Assembly (NCBI GenBank): GCA_922989275.2 | Contig: OV277856.1 | Location: 56,181,358 to 56,245,357, forward strand | Reading direction: 5' to 3' | Source of the DNA: Gari tellinella | Lineage: Eukaryota > Mollusca > Bivalvia > Cardiida > Psammobiidae | Length of the DNA: 64,000 bases | Shown: piece after piece, positions 11,783 through 23,221 of the stretch | How positions within the stretch are numbered: position 1 is the stretch's first letter | Layout of the letters: each line of letters begins with the position of its first letter | Notes under the pieces: model-generated | Told to the model about the DNA's origin: nothing | The model's database searches: none | What the model saw: only the letters and a program-made list of their open reading frames with translations | Made by a program: the position numbers and the translations under genes

Positions 11783-12032
11783 TTAACCCTTTGAACCCTA
11801 ATCCCGCATATAGGCGTCCTTTTCAAACAATGTACATGTGGATAGTACACTTGCCTATGCAGACAGTGAAGACCCATATCAGAGGGCTCCAAAAGGAGCC
11901 CTCTGATCAGGGTCTTCACTGTTTGTTATTATGCTAAACATTGACAATAACAACCCTTAAAATACAGAAATGGACTATACTAAAATGGAAACTGGAATTG
12001 TCCATTTAAAGTTTTAGGGAGTAAAGAGTTAA
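11783..12032 (-). mobile_element. Family B TTAA element
   Basis: TTAACCCTTTGAACCCTAAT to GGGAGTAAAGAGTTAA with hairpin at about 11858-11930. It lies beside F-like remnants (GATATTAAAGCAGAAAAC, TTTAAGCAGTCACC) at 12033-12095. An A remnant occupies 11592-11700. Confidence 0.84.
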
Positions 12033-12359
12033 ACAAGCTGATATTAAAGCAGAAAACATTTTATACTTTACTTTAATCTGTTTAAGCAGTCACCAGTCAG
12101 GATTCAAGAAACTGTTTGCAATTAAGGGTACTCGCATGAAAAAACATCTCTATAAGGAGCATAGTAGTGAAAAGGTTTTAGTACCAGTATGATGGATAGG
12201 TTGAAATAATTACAAATAACAGCAGAAATGATCAAACAAAAAATACAGTTAACAACTAAAATTTGGGGAAAAAATTTACCGCAGAAATAATATACAGTTC
12301 AGTAAGTACAGAAACTAAATATACCCACTAAACATTACATACATAGGCACTCTGAAAAC

Positions 12360-12452
12360 AATTTACTGCTTAATGCAGAACAAAAGTAATGCAGAATTAA
12401 GGCTCCTGTAAGAGCTTTCTGCATTACTTTTGTTCTGCATTATGCAGTAAAT
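12360..12452 (+). repeat. Near-perfect 93-bp hairpin, third core type
   Basis: TTTACTGCTTAATGCAGAAC, AAAAGTAATGCAGAA, a loop with GGCTCCTGTAAGAGC, and the complement. Related in plan to the A and F cores but with ACAAAAGTAATGCAG. Remnants of the same type occur near 16380-16450 and 35116-35180. Termini not identified. Confidence 0.75.
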
Positions 12453-12558
12453 TGATTAAAGAGATATTTATGCTTCTTCACTGAATGGATGCTCTGAGTG
12501 AACATACAGGATTGACTGTAGTAAATATAGAATGTATGTTACACTGAAGTACTATGTA

Positions 12559-12814
12559 CAGTGGAGAATCTGTTATTCTTTCCCGTTTAAACGCAAACGT
12601 ACGCAAACGCACGCAAACGCAAAGCACTAAAACGTAGAAAAGAACAACTTTTGGACAATTCTGATAATTCTTGTTTATCTTGGTGGCAAACAGTTTGGAG
12701 CCTGATCAGACGCCGGGTTACCCGGCGTCTGATCTGGCTCCAAACTGTTTGCACTGTAAATAATAGTTTTAGCTTAAACGCGTTTATTGGGAAAGAATAA
12801 CAGATTCTCCACTG
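12559..12814 (-). mobile_element. Family E TA element
   Basis: CAGTGGAGAATCTGTTATTC to its complement ending CTCCACTG, flanked by TA. The centre is a hairpin GTTTGGAGCCTGATCAGACG with apex CCGGGTTACCCGG. Tc1/mariner-like by termini and TA. No coding capacity. Confidence 0.86.
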
Positions 12815-12821
12815 TATGTTC

Positions 12822-13013
12822 ATGGCTCAAGATAAGGGGAGTATTTCAAAAACTAAAATCGTTATTTCTGTTTTAAACCCTGTGGTGTCACTACTCATTA
12901 GAATCGTCTCGAAGAGACGATTCTAATGAGTAGTAACACCATAGGATTCCGTACTACAATGATTGAGAAAATGTCGGATTTGTTCAATTTATCCTCTCTA
13001 ATCTAGAGCCCTG
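12822..13013 (+). mobile_element. Family C hAT-like element
   Basis: GGCTCAAGATAAGGGGAG to CTAATCTAGAGCCCTG with hairpin CATTAGAATCGTCTC/GAAGAGACGATTCTAATG. It sits between two copies of a 56-bp direct repeat (12505 and 13014). Confidence 0.75.
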
Positions 13014-13692
13014 CATACAGGATTGACTGTAGTAAATATAGAATGTATGTTACACTAAAGTACTATGTATGTTGTCATTTGAAGCTGTCCAGAAGCTTGT
13101 AATGCTCACTCAGTGGGTTTAACAATCATGTATATCCAGCTTGACATTTAAATTGTGCAAAACACTCTCCATATAACATACAGTGTACTGTCAGTTCACA
13201 GGCAGACCTGGGAGTTTAGTACATCATACAATAATTTACAGTTCTAAAAACCAATTATATGCCCAGAATATTGCAATGAACTCTCCCCATGTTGTTTTTC
13301 TGGTGGGACATATGGGGCCCTAAGTATCTACAGATTTATATATAATAAACACAGTTAAACTAAATTGGAAATATTAACTGATATGTCTCCTTAGTTTTAC
13401 CATCTTATACCTTTGGGTGATTACCTTGTTATGACCTGACCAAATGGGTGATAAGCCATATGTTTCTCTCTGTGGGGCTCATGCGGGGCATGAATCTGAT
13501 AATCAGCTATGTAGTTCAACAGTTTAATAATGAATTATATAGTGAGTTCATCTTAGTTACCATTCTATAACAAAGCACTGATAATTATAAGTAGTGAAGA
13601 AAGTGTCCAAAGAAGCTTTCTTCATGCAGAAATTTGTTTCAGATGGGCAGAAACTCATCATGATTACAATGAGATTTTTAATAATTGCATCT

Positions 13693-14238
13693 TTAAAGGG
13701 ACTCGCAACCGGATGGTGTACTTGTCAAAATAAAATAAAATACTCAAATAAAAGCAAATTTGTGGCATTATTTGGCTTCTGACATTAAAAAAGTATGATC
13801 AGTCCAAAAAAAGTCTCAAGAATCGTCTAGGAATCTTAGATTGTTAGATATTTTCCATCGTTTTTCTATACCGACTAGTAGAAGGTATAGTTGTTGTTGT
13901 TGCTTCTCTACACGGGCTCAGACATAAACACGAGCCGAATTACGAAGTTGTATGCACTTTCGATCGCTACACATTGAAATACGTTAAATCGATCCGAGAT
14001 AAACGGATAGTTCCGTGGTCCATTGGTCTAAGCGGTTTCCCCTATTTTGCCTTCTGTTCGCCAATGCCGGGCCCCGGGTTCGAATCCCACCAGAGACCAA
14101 TATTTTTTTTTATTGAAATACATTTTTTTTAAACAGAATGTCTTATCCTAAACTAATTCTTTACCATTTATATAAGCGTTTGACACATATTTACAAATTA
14201 CTATTTTTAATGCACCATCTGGTTGCGAGTCGCTTTAA
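13693..14238 (+). mobile_element. Family T: TTAA element with internal tRNA-like sequence
   Basis: Outer ends are TTAAAGGGACTCGCAACCGG and GGTTGCGAGTCGCTTTAA, inverted repeats of about 22 bases bounded by TTAA. The interior contains a Ser/Leu-like class II tRNA relic at 14011-14099 followed by an oligo-T run. A second copy in opposite orientation is at 61237-61753 with full-length similarity, so tRNA and ends moved as one unit. Confidence 0.75.
14011..14099 (+). pseudogene. tRNA-like (Ser/Leu type) relic inside family T
   Basis: CCGTGGTCCATTGGTCTAAG resembles an A box and GGGTTCGAATCCCACC is a perfect B box with T loop; a long variable region fits a Ser or Leu tRNA. The T stem pairs only three bases and the acceptor stem does not close, so it is not a working tRNA gene. 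An oligo-T stretch right after it could stop Pol III. Confidence 0.6.
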
Positions 14239-14295
14239 CCTTTCTACTGCTGAATATTCATACATAAAACTTCACCCACCATGGAACATATCATC

Positions 14296-14551
14296 TTAAC
14301 CCATTACCCCATATAGCCTGTTTCTTGTTTTGAAATAAGGTGACCATGCACTTAAAGCAGGTTGAATGTAAAGCAGAATGCGCCATAGGGCGCATTCTGC
14401 TTTACTTTCAGCCTGCTTTAAGCTAACATCTGCTAAAATATAGAAAATATTTTCTATCATACACATTTATGACTATAAATTTCAACTATTTTCTTTAGCG
14501 GACAAATAAATTACATGTGTAAAAAGGCATATTAATGGTGTAATGGGTTAA
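14296..14551 (+). mobile_element. Family A TTAA element
   Basis: TTAACCCATTACCCCATATA to TAATGGTGTAATGGGTTAA with hairpin 14352-14420. It lies 58 bases from the T element. Confidence 0.85.
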
Positions 14552-16113
14552 ATGTTACATTGGCTAACAAAATAAGAAGCATTTCCCCAGGAAAGTGTGC
14601 AAACTCATTTCAAACGGGTCCATTAAGAGAACAGTGCAAACCCTGATCAAACAGCTCCTGGAGGAACTGTCTAATCTGGCTGGGTCTACCCTGTTATCAA
14701 AAATCATCAATATACACGTAAAGCAGGAGAATTTAAGGGCTAATGCTTATGTATGTCCTATTACAGGATAAAACCAAAACAGGGATGTCAAATAATCTAC
14801 CAGTAGATCCATATTAGAGTTAATCGGAGTGACCTCAATCCCTTGCCTTACCGCAAGTACAAAAGTTATTTGCAAACAGACTGGGAGCCTGATCACATGC
14901 TGCATAATGTGGTGTCTGATCAGGATACAAACTGTTTGACATTGCTTACAATATTGCTTTAGTCATTTTACCTAAAAATAGTTGCAGTTGTTTAAAGCAG
15001 ATGACTTCATGTCAAGTAGGTGTTTGTCCAGATCCAGAATGAAACATTGACCAACTAAGAGATTTGTGTTCACCTTAAGTGGCAAATGATTCCTACTCTT
15101 GTAATTTACAATATGTTTGATCTGGAATTCTGGATCCATACTACATCTACATGTAATTACAATTAGTGTCTAACAGAAGTTTCTGCTTTACTTTCAGTCT
15201 CCTTTAACTTTTTACTTTAACTTTTCCAAATTTTAAAGATAGTAACACTCGATATTGAGTAATAAAAAAAACTTTTTCAAAAGTGGAATTAAGTCCAATT
15301 TTGGTCCCAAAACGCTTCAGAGGGAAAAAACTGAACATTGTAGTTCAAAATAAGATAATATCTATCTTACATATATACATCACACTAGGGGTTTAACAGT
15401 AATTCTTTGTAATTCTCTGCTTGTCAAACAAGAAAGATCTTACAATCTATTAACCCTTTAACCATTACAAAAGAGAACATCAGACATTGACAAGCACTTC
15501 TGATCCAGATCTGACCAAATTAAATATTGGTCAAGATCAGGATCTGGTCTATGCGCTGCTTGGCTTGAATTGCTATGAATATTAAGAGACAATAGTAAAC
15601 TTCATAATTTTAGCAGACAACCTTTGTGAGAAGATGAGATTTATTTTTATGCTAAACTGGTTAAACCGTGGATCTTACAGGAAAGCCTGAACAGGGAGAA
15701 GTACTCTATTCTGATATGTAGCAAATTAAGCCATCTATACATCCTAATTAACTCCGTATTCACGAGTCTCTCAAAAAATAAAATCTTAATCATTCTGCCA
15801 GTTCACTATTTTCTTCAGATTCAGCTTGCACCGTCTTCTTAACAGTATTCTGCTTCAAAACACATGCAAATCTCAAGTTTTTACAAATAAATCCTAAAAT
15901 GACTGCGGGAAACCATTTAATGTATCTTTGGCAAACCGTGAAGACCCTGATCATAATATCATAATATTTTATTGTGATTACTGACTACCCAATAAATTGT
16001 CTCTTCAAGAAGATTCTAATGAGGACCTGGTAGTCACAACATAGGGTTTGGTGAAGGATTTTAGTATTTGAACTACATCTACTCTTTTTATCTGGAGCAA
16101 TGATCTTTTTTCT
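14552..16113. other. No gene seen; element remnants
   Basis: Holds a D hairpin remnant (14868-14950, GCAAACAGACTGGGAGCC) and an old C copy (about 15945-16105, TCATTAG-like centre and TTATCTGGAGC end). B-like hairpin pieces lie near 14630-14690 and 15480-15560. The rest is AT-rich with nothing recognised. Confidence 0.5.
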
Positions 16114-16359
16114 TTAACCCATTACCCCATAAATACGCCTTTAAATCATTCCTCCGCTGAAGAATAGTTTCATTTTATACAGTCATAATTATGTATCATT
16201 AGAAATATTATCTATATTCTAGCAGATGGTAGCTTAAAACAGGTTGAAAGTAAAGCAGAATGTGCCTTAAGGCGCTTTCTGCTTTACTTTCAACCAGCTT
16301 TAAGTACATGTAGTCGCCTATCTTCAAAACTAGAAACAGGCTATGGGGTAATGGATTAA
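16114..16359 (-). mobile_element. Family A TTAA element
   Basis: TTAACCCATTACCCCATAAA to ATGGGGTAATGGATTAA, hairpin 16243-16305. Confidence 0.85.
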
Positions 16360-16496
16360 TATCCCACTGGTAGAATGGTTACTTCATGTAGGATAAAAAT
16401 AAAGCTCCAAATTAAGAGTTTTCCACATTATTTCTATCCTGCATTATGCATTCACTTGTCTTTAGAGATCTCCTTGCCTTTTCCACTGTTTGTGGC

Positions 16497-16749
16497 TTAA
16501 CTCTTTCCTCCCTGAAACTTTAAATGGACAATTCCAGTTTCCATTTTAGTCTAGTCCATTTCAGACTTTTATGGGTTGTTTTAATCAATGTTTGGCCTTA
16601 TAACAAACAGTGAAGACTCTGATCAGAGGGCTCCTTTCGGAGCCCTCTGATCTGGGTCTTCACTGTTTGCATAGGTCAAGTGTACTATTCACATGTACAG
16701 ACTGTTTGAAAAGAATGCCTATATGCGGATTTAGGGTTCAAAGGGTTAA
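16497..16749 (+). mobile_element. Family B TTAA element
   Basis: TTAACTCTTTCCTCCCTGAA to GGTTCAAAGGGTTAA, hairpin with apex CTCCTTTCGGAGC at about 16628-16645. Confidence 0.87.
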
Positions 16750-17090
16750 TACAAGATTGACTGTATTCCATATTAGTACTTTATACATGTAGTTCTTTAT
16801 TTCCTTGAAACAAAGGGTGTGCAGCCTATCAGGACTAATTATATAATTAGATTCTTGGATGTTTATTGAGCAATAAACACTATCTCTTGTCTTCACTAAC
16901 AAGGAAAAGAAAACCCAGCTTTGTATGCCGAGACTCTAGAACTGAAGATCAATCTTTTTTACACTGACAGCCTGTATTGAAGACCATTTCTAAACAGTTT
17001 GGATCCAGATTAGGCCCCACTAAATTATAGTAAATGTTGGGTCTGATCAGGACCCAATCTGTTCTCAACCCTGACCTTGTTTATCCCTTT

Positions 17091-17641
17091 ACCTGATAGC
17101 CTAGTTATAATATTGAAGATAGGTGACTACTTAAAGCAGGTTGAAAGTAAAGCAGAATGCGCCCTAAGGCGCATTCTGCTTTACTTTCAGCCTGCTTTAA
17201 GCTATTACCAGCTAGAATAAGGAAAGTATTAAATATGACACATATTCAGTACGGTTTATATTGGAACTATTTTCTTCAGCGGATGAATAAAACACATGTG
17301 CTAAAAGTCGCTTCTATCAGGGAAAGGGTTAAGTAACCTATTATCCCATAAATGCCATTTTATGCCTTTTATTCATTCTGCCAATGAAGAAAATAATTCC
17401 ACTTTATACAGTCATGAATATGCACCATTCAAAACATTTTTTTTATTTATGATTGAAGACAGATGGCAGCTTAAAGCAGACTGAAAGTAAAGCAGAAAGT
17501 AAAGCTACCATCTGCTAGGATATAGAAAATATTTCTTATGGTGCTGGTGTATATTCATGACTGTATAAAGGGGAACTATTTTCTTCAGTGGAGGAATAAG
17601 TTAAAGGTGAAAAAAGGCATATATATGAAGTAATGGTTAAT
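17091..17641 (+). mobile_element. Two family A copies in a row
   Basis: 17091-17332 is complete (TTATCCCTTTACCTGATAGC, hairpin 17132-17203, GGAAAGGGTTAA). 17335-17641 is a rearranged copy whose hairpin has collapsed to GAAAGTAAAGCAGAAAGT. A D core remnant precedes them (16993-17062). Confidence 0.72.
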
Positions 17642-17919
17642 ACACACTATTAATTTGCAGATGATACACATAACTGATTTTCCTCATAGTGACTACGGCT
17701 AATATATAATGCTAACTGTGATATGACAGGTATTTGTAGCCATGTGTCTAATAATTAAGCAGGATCCAAACTAGTCACTTTGATAATAAATTCATGCAAA
17801 CATAAGGAAATAGTCTCAGAGACAATATCAAAAACCTATAAACAAATGACACATTCTGAGATCAAAGAGTGTTCTCTGGTAGTAATCACTTCAGTACAAA
17901 ATACTAATCAGGTGACCAA

Positions 17920-18300
17920 TTAACTCATTGAGCCCTGAAGCTTCAAATGAACAATTCCAGTTTCCAATATACTCTAGTTTGGGTCTATTTTGAAGAACAT
18001 TGCAAATTGACAAACAGTAGAGACCCTGATTTGTGGTGTTCTAAGGGACTCTTGTGGAGAAATAGGTACAGGCTATATCATGCCCTTCTGTGGAGAAAAA
18101 TGTTTAAAGTAGGTTAAAAGCAAAGTAGAATGCAACTTTAAAGGTGCATTCTGTTGTCATTTTAGCCTGCTTTAAGCTAATATATGTTAGGATATAGAAA
18201 ATAAATGTTATGGTGCATAATATTCATGACTGTATAAAGTTGAACTGTTTTCAGAATAGGAATAAGTTAAAAGGCGTAAAAAGGTGTATTTTTGGTATCA
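17920..18300 (+). mobile_element. Old B and A remnants
   Basis: TTAACTCATTGAGCCCTGAA begins a decayed B copy (to about 18060); an A copy without clean ends follows, hairpin at 18107-18175. Confidence 0.6.
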
Positions 18301-19386
18301 AACTCTGATTTAGTATTGATAAACTAGTTGAACTCATGTCAAAGATTGACGTTTTTAATTGAGTCAGCTATGTCATTATCTACCGATCGAATGCATGAAT
18401 TACCGTTCCCTATTTTTAAACTTTATCATTCTAAAATATCATTGATCAAAAACACTGCTTGCAAAACGAATTTGGAAATATGTAAATGAAATACAGACAA
18501 TCTAGTTCCTGATCTGGATCTTAACTATTTGTAAGTTTCAGGTTGTGTCTAGTGTGAGAAGGTTTAACAATAATCTGTTGGAAATTCAGTGTGAATTTAC
18601 ACCTACATGTATAATATGGACAACGCCATACTTAGTGTCTATTGTTTAGGGATAAATACCTTGCGTACAAAATTATATCAAAGCTGCTTGATCTGTCAAA
18701 AGTGGTCATTATAGATTGATCCTCTAATAGATAAAGTAGATATTTTTGGTATGAATACAACCTAAGCACATGCTATCTGTATAATACATAAATACTATTA
18801 ACCCCTTCACTGCCCTGTGCCCCAAGCACCACACTTACAGTTTGGATCCTGTTATGCAAAGTCTGATCAGGATACAACGTGTGTGACACTCACAATGATA
18901 TTTCTCAATACCATTTACCTAAAGGGTTTTTTGAGAAATAAAACAGACAACAACTGTTTCAATTACTGAATGGGGTTCACTCTTAACCTGCAAAAAATGA
19001 CAAGAGTTTGGATAAAGATCTGATCCCAAGGGATTTGGCATCTAATCAGGATTAAAACTACAAAACATCAATATTAAAACTTCTTCATGGAAAAGACACA
19101 ATTGATTGTAAACAAGAGGCAAATGCTTTCCAGAGTCACAATGAAGTATTGACTAGCAGTTGTTCAAGCCTTTCCATCCATTAAGTATCTTTTGACTCTT
19201 AATTTATTGTATAAAAACCTTATGATTCCTTATAGAACTATCATAAAATCGTGCTTTTACCAGTGCATGTCCTGATAAAGTCGACCATAGGAAACAGATA
19301 TGCATTCTGGCATTAAGATTTCATCCAAAAGAAAGGAGAAAACAGTTATAATAGACCAGCAACCCCTCTTTTACAAAGCTGGTAGC
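18301..19386. other. No gene seen; source of a duplicated 61-bp segment
   Basis: Mostly unassigned AT-rich sequence. A decayed D-like copy (about 18798-18990) begins TTAACCCCTTCACTGCCC. The segment 18774-18834 recurs at 20472-20532 with one mismatch. Confidence 0.5.
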
Positions 19387-19890
19387 TTATCCTATTTACT
19401 CCAAAAATATGCCTTTTACCCCTTTAATTTATTCCTCCATTGAAGAAAATACTTCCACTTTATTCAGGCATGAATGTGCATTATGCAAAATATTTTCTTT
19501 ATCCTAACAGATGGTAACTTAAAGCAGGCTGAAAGTAAAGCAGAATGTACCTTAAGGTACATTCTGCCTTACTTTCAACCTGTTTTAACCCATTACCTGA
19601 TAGACTGTTTCTAGTTTTGAAAATAGGCGACTACTTAAAGCAGGTTGAAAGAAAAGCAGAATGCGCCATATGGCGCATTCTGCTTTACTTTCAGCCTGAT
19701 TTAAGCTATTACCTGCTAGAATAAGGAAAGTATTAAATATAACACATATTCATTACGGTATATATTGGAACTATTTTCTTCAGCGGATGAATAAAATGCA
19801 TGTGCTAAAAGTCGCTTCTATAAGGGAAAGGGGGTTAAAGGACATCAGTCTTCAAAACTAGAAACAGGCTATGAGGTAAAGGGTTGATAA
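19387..19890 (-). mobile_element. Family A element interrupted by another A
   Basis: The outer copy has its hairpin at 19519-19588 and resumes at 19835 with AGGACATCAGTCTTCAAAAC and GAAACAGGCTATGAGG. The inner copy fills the TTAA next to the hairpin foot. Confidence 0.8.
19585..19838 (+). mobile_element. Family A TTAA element nested in an A
   Basis: TTAACCCATTACCTGATAGA to GGAAAGGGGGTTAA, opposite in orientation to its host, hairpin 19637-19702 with apex GCGCCATATGGCGC. Confidence 0.84.
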
Positions 19891-20261
19891 ACCAATGTCT
19901 TTCAGAGGTTCCTCCTTCTCTTGGTTAGAATCCATAATGATAAGCACACTATAGGCAGATTTGTAATAACTGTATAAAATGTCTGGATGACATGTCAAGT
20001 TTGCCACAAACCAAATTGTTTCTATACTCAAAAAGAATATTCCTAAAATAAATGACAGATAAATCTACTTTGAGAATCGCTTCAGACAGAAACAACGCCA
20101 CACTAGCGTGCTAAAGTGTATAGAGGTCTCTATGCTTCTTCATCCACTGTCACCGTGCTTCACACATGTTTGTCGCTGCTGGTTTCAGTGTCCCATGGCA
20201 GGGCAGGCCAATTACAGAAGATTAACCTCGACAGAGGAAACCAGTATATATATATACATAT

Positions 20262-20327
20262 TTTGCAAACAGTGAAGACTCAGAGGGCTCCTTAAGGAAC
20301 CCTCTGATCAGAGTCTACACAGTTGTA
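20262..20327. repeat. Isolated B-type hairpin core
   Basis: GCAAACAGTGAAGACTCAGA through GAGTCTACACAGTTG with apex CTCCTTAAGGAAC. No B termini flank it; a family A end starts at 20334. Confidence 0.6.
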
Positions 20328-20333
20328 TTTATT

Positions 20334-20609
20334 TTAACCTTTTCCCTCATAGAAGTGCCTTTTAGCGAATATGATTTATTCCTCCGCTAAAGAAAACAGT
20401 TCCAATTTAATCAGTCATGATATTATAGGGAATATTTTCTATATTCAAGCACATGATAGCTTAAAGCAGGTTATCTGTATAATACATAAATACTATTAAC
20501 CCCTTCACTGCCCTGTGCCCCAAGTACCACACATTCTGCTTTACTTTCAACCTGCTTTAAGTAGTCATCTATCTTCAATTCTAGAAATAGGTTTTAGGTA
20601 AAGGGTTAA
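20334..20609 (-). mobile_element. Family A TTAA element with foreign filler at its apex
   Basis: TTAACCTTTTCCCTCATAGA to GGTAAAGGGTTAA. Its hairpin apex is missing: CTTAAAGCAGGT joins TATCTGTATAATAC, and ...TACCACAC joins ATTCTGCTTTACTTTC. The filler is a copy of 18774-18834. Confidence 0.82.
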
Positions 20610-20699
20610 ATGCATGTACATGTTTTGCAACAATGTCTAGAAACAGCGCTAGAATATTATGATATTTGAAAAGATTAGATGATACTATGTCATGAGAAA

Positions 20700-20844
20700 C
20701 AGTGGAGAAGTCTTTATTCTTTCCTGTTTAAATGAAATAAAATGCAAATGCAACTCAATAAAATGCAAAAAAGATACATCATGTAACATGTTTTTGAAAA
20801 TTCTAACGATTTATATATTTAAGCATAAAACGTCTTCCCCACTG
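20700..20844 (+). mobile_element. Core-less family E TA element
   Basis: CAGTGGAGAAGTCTTTATTC and GTCTTCCCCACTG are E ends, but the 145-bp copy lacks the GTTTGGAGCC hairpin, so the E ends can exist without the core. Confidence 0.65.
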
Positions 20845-21321
20845 TATCAGCTGTAGAGGAACAAGTCAGAACAAAAACATTGACAGTAAGTCTAGATACT
20901 TAATGCTTCTATAACCCAAACAAAGCATTTTTTTTGTTTTGACTAATTCACTTATGACAAATGACCAGTTTACGCTTGTTTCAGGGCTCATTCTCCTCAA
21001 TATTCTCAATGAAAACAAATACATTATGTGCAGATCCTGATAAGTCAGGACCATATGGATTCCTACATTACTGTTTACAAAGAATGATTCATACTAGATT
21101 CTTGCGCAGTTAACAGTTAAAATATCCTAAATTTTGATATTTAATCATCATATGGTTCAAACATGTCTCAAGTCACAAGATTTTCGTTTTGATAAGATCA
21201 TGTTAAAGTTGAACTTTTTTTCAAAACGAAGTAAACTGCTGGTTGCTTAAAATATAATCTGCTAATACATGTATTCTAGAATATATTCACACTTCTCTAT
21301 TTCTTAAAGAAACACGATTAG

Positions 21322-21395
21322 AGTTACAAACAGTTTGAATCCTTATCAGGCCCCACTTTATGTGGGGCCTGATCTGGATGCAAACTGTTTGCAAA
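21322..21395. repeat. Isolated D-type hairpin core
   Basis: CAAACAGTTTGAATCCTTAT, apex CCCCACTTTATGTGGGG, complement ending AAACTGTTTGC. No TTAA ends are seen close by. Confidence 0.65.
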
Positions 21396-21610
21396 TGTTT
21401 TCACTACAGGTTTTCAGTACTGAAAGGGTAATATAAACCTCGGTGGCTGTGAATGGACAGTGTTGATATAAAGGATAAGCGTCAATACTCTATTCAGTAT
21501 TGTTAATATGTTATGGCACTCTGGCCTCGTGTACCTCCTACTGGCCAAGACAGGTCACCCATGCAAATATCCACCTGTTTTACAAAAATATATCCATTTC
21601 AGAATATCCT

Positions 21611-21819
21611 TTAAGTCTTTGCATGCTGGGTAGTCTTTTTGTCTGCAACAATTGTAGTCTTCTACTGTCTAAAAAAACTCTTCAAAATTTCTTTCCTAAA
21701 CAGGGTCAGAGTGTCAAACAGTTTGGATCCTGATGAGACATCCCAGTACATAGACTAGAGTACCATCAGGATCCAAACTGTTTGCAAACATTATCTTGGC
21801 TTCACCACATGCTTGTTAA
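21611..21819 (+). mobile_element. Family D TTAA element
   Basis: TTAAGTCTTTGCATGCTGGG to CACATGCTTGTTAA; hairpin arms CAGTTTGGATCCTGATGAGA and complement, with an altered loop at about 21740-21765. Confidence 0.68.
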
Positions 21820-21938
21820 AAGTTAAGCTTTCTAGGTAGTTTATAAGCATTTTTGTCATCAGCAGACACTATCATCATTGTCACCCTTATACTCTATGTT
21901 CTATCACAGATGTCTGAAATTTGACTCAAGATTTCCTT

Positions 21939-22017
21939 AACCCATTACCTCATAGCCTGTTTACAGTTTTGAATACAGGTGACCACTTAAAGCAGGTTCT
22001 ATGGGGGGAAGGGTTAA
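21939..22017 (+). mobile_element. 79-bp deletion derivative of family A
   Basis: Starts TTAACCCATTACCTCATAGC, reaches ACTTAAAGCAGGTT and jumps to CTATGGGGGG...GGGTTAA. The hairpin apex, right arm and most of the tail are gone, yet both TTAA ends survive. Confidence 0.75.
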
Positions 22018-22269
22018 CTATTTCAAGAACTCAAATTAGCCTGTTTTTTGTTGATAAATGACCACTTAAAGCAGGTTGAAAGTAAAGCAGAATGTGCCTT
22101 AAGGCACATTCTGCTTTACTTTTAGTCTGCTTTAAGAATACAATCTTCTAGGATATAGAAACTGTTTCTTTTGGAACATTTTCATGACTGTATAAATTGG
22201 AACTATTTTTTTTCATTAGAGGAATGAATTAAATGTGCTAAAAGGTGCTTCTATGGAGGAAAGGATTAA
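22018..22269 (+). mobile_element. Family A element
   Basis: Hairpin 22070-22135 (GTGCCTTAAGGCAC apex) and tail GGAGGAAAGGATTAA. It directly follows the 79-bp derivative. A D remnant lies at about 22330-22400. Confidence 0.75.
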
Positions 22270-22612
22270 CATTACATAGCACCTTTAGGTCTTAGCGCCC
22301 TAGCTGTGAAACCATGATAATCTTTGAAAACAGTTTGGTTCCTTACAAGATGCTTCCTAACACAGAGTCTCGTCAGGATCCAAACTATTTTGACACTCTA
22401 ACACTGTTTTGAAAAGAAATTTTGAAAATTTTATTACTAAGAATACTTAAAGCAGCCGCTTGCTTTAAACAAATATGGTGTTTTAGTAAAAGTACGAAGT
22501 TGTTCAGGAGCTTTAGGCTTTACTTTCATCCTGAATAAAGCAGACACATGTCTTAAGCGAGATTCATGTTTCTTTTTATGATTGCCTCATAAGGCTTGCT
22601 AACACCTGTACC

Positions 22613-22800
22613 CAGGCTCCAGATAAGAAGGAGTAAACTGAACAAATCTAACAGTTTCTTATTACAGAACCAAATCCTATGGTATTACTACTCATTAGAA
22701 TCGTCTCGAAGAGACAATTCTAATGAGTAGTGACACCATAGGGTTTAATGCACAAATAACGATACAAGTTTTTGAAATACTCCCCTCGTCTGGAGTTCTG
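22613..22800 (-). mobile_element. Family C hAT-like element
   Basis: CAGGCTCCAGATAAGAAGGA to CTCGTCTGGAGTTCTG with hairpin CATTAGAATCGTCTC/GAAGAGACAATTCTAATG. Confidence 0.78.
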
Positions 22801-23221
22801 CCCATACCAGACATATAAGCTATCATGTGTCGCAGTGTCTTTGAGCCTATATAGGGAAGACTGTAATGCAAGAAGAGTTCTCGGTATGATCGCGCCGTAG
22901 AATGCCAATGTAGATCCTAAATCCCCCAGGAATCCCATGCTTCTCACTGCAATATTTCAAATGATTTGATTAATTTGTCAGAACCAGAGAGACTCGGTGA
23001 AATGAATTCCCATGTACTGTCTCAAACAAACTTGGCATCTTGTAGTCTAGACTGTAAAAAATTAATTAACCTTTTTCAGTAGGGGAGTCAAATGGACTAT
23101 TAAATGAGCGCAGTCATTGGGTAAAAGGCCGCTCTCAGATATTGCAATGTATGTTGACCAAGATTTGTATCAGTTAACATATTCTCTTGTTGACCCGTTC
23201 TGCCATAGATATGGTACACCT

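Noticed and set aside
14011..14099. Functional tRNA-Ser/Leu gene
   Set aside because: Strong B box, but acceptor and T stems do not close, and a second decayed copy shows it is part of a repeat.
22720..22947. Minus-strand frame with MGFLGDLGSTLAFYGAIIPR
   Set aside because: It looks protein-like for 45 codons before entering a C element, but no splice phase fits the TISU exon at 24359 and no family is recognised. Left out as a gene.
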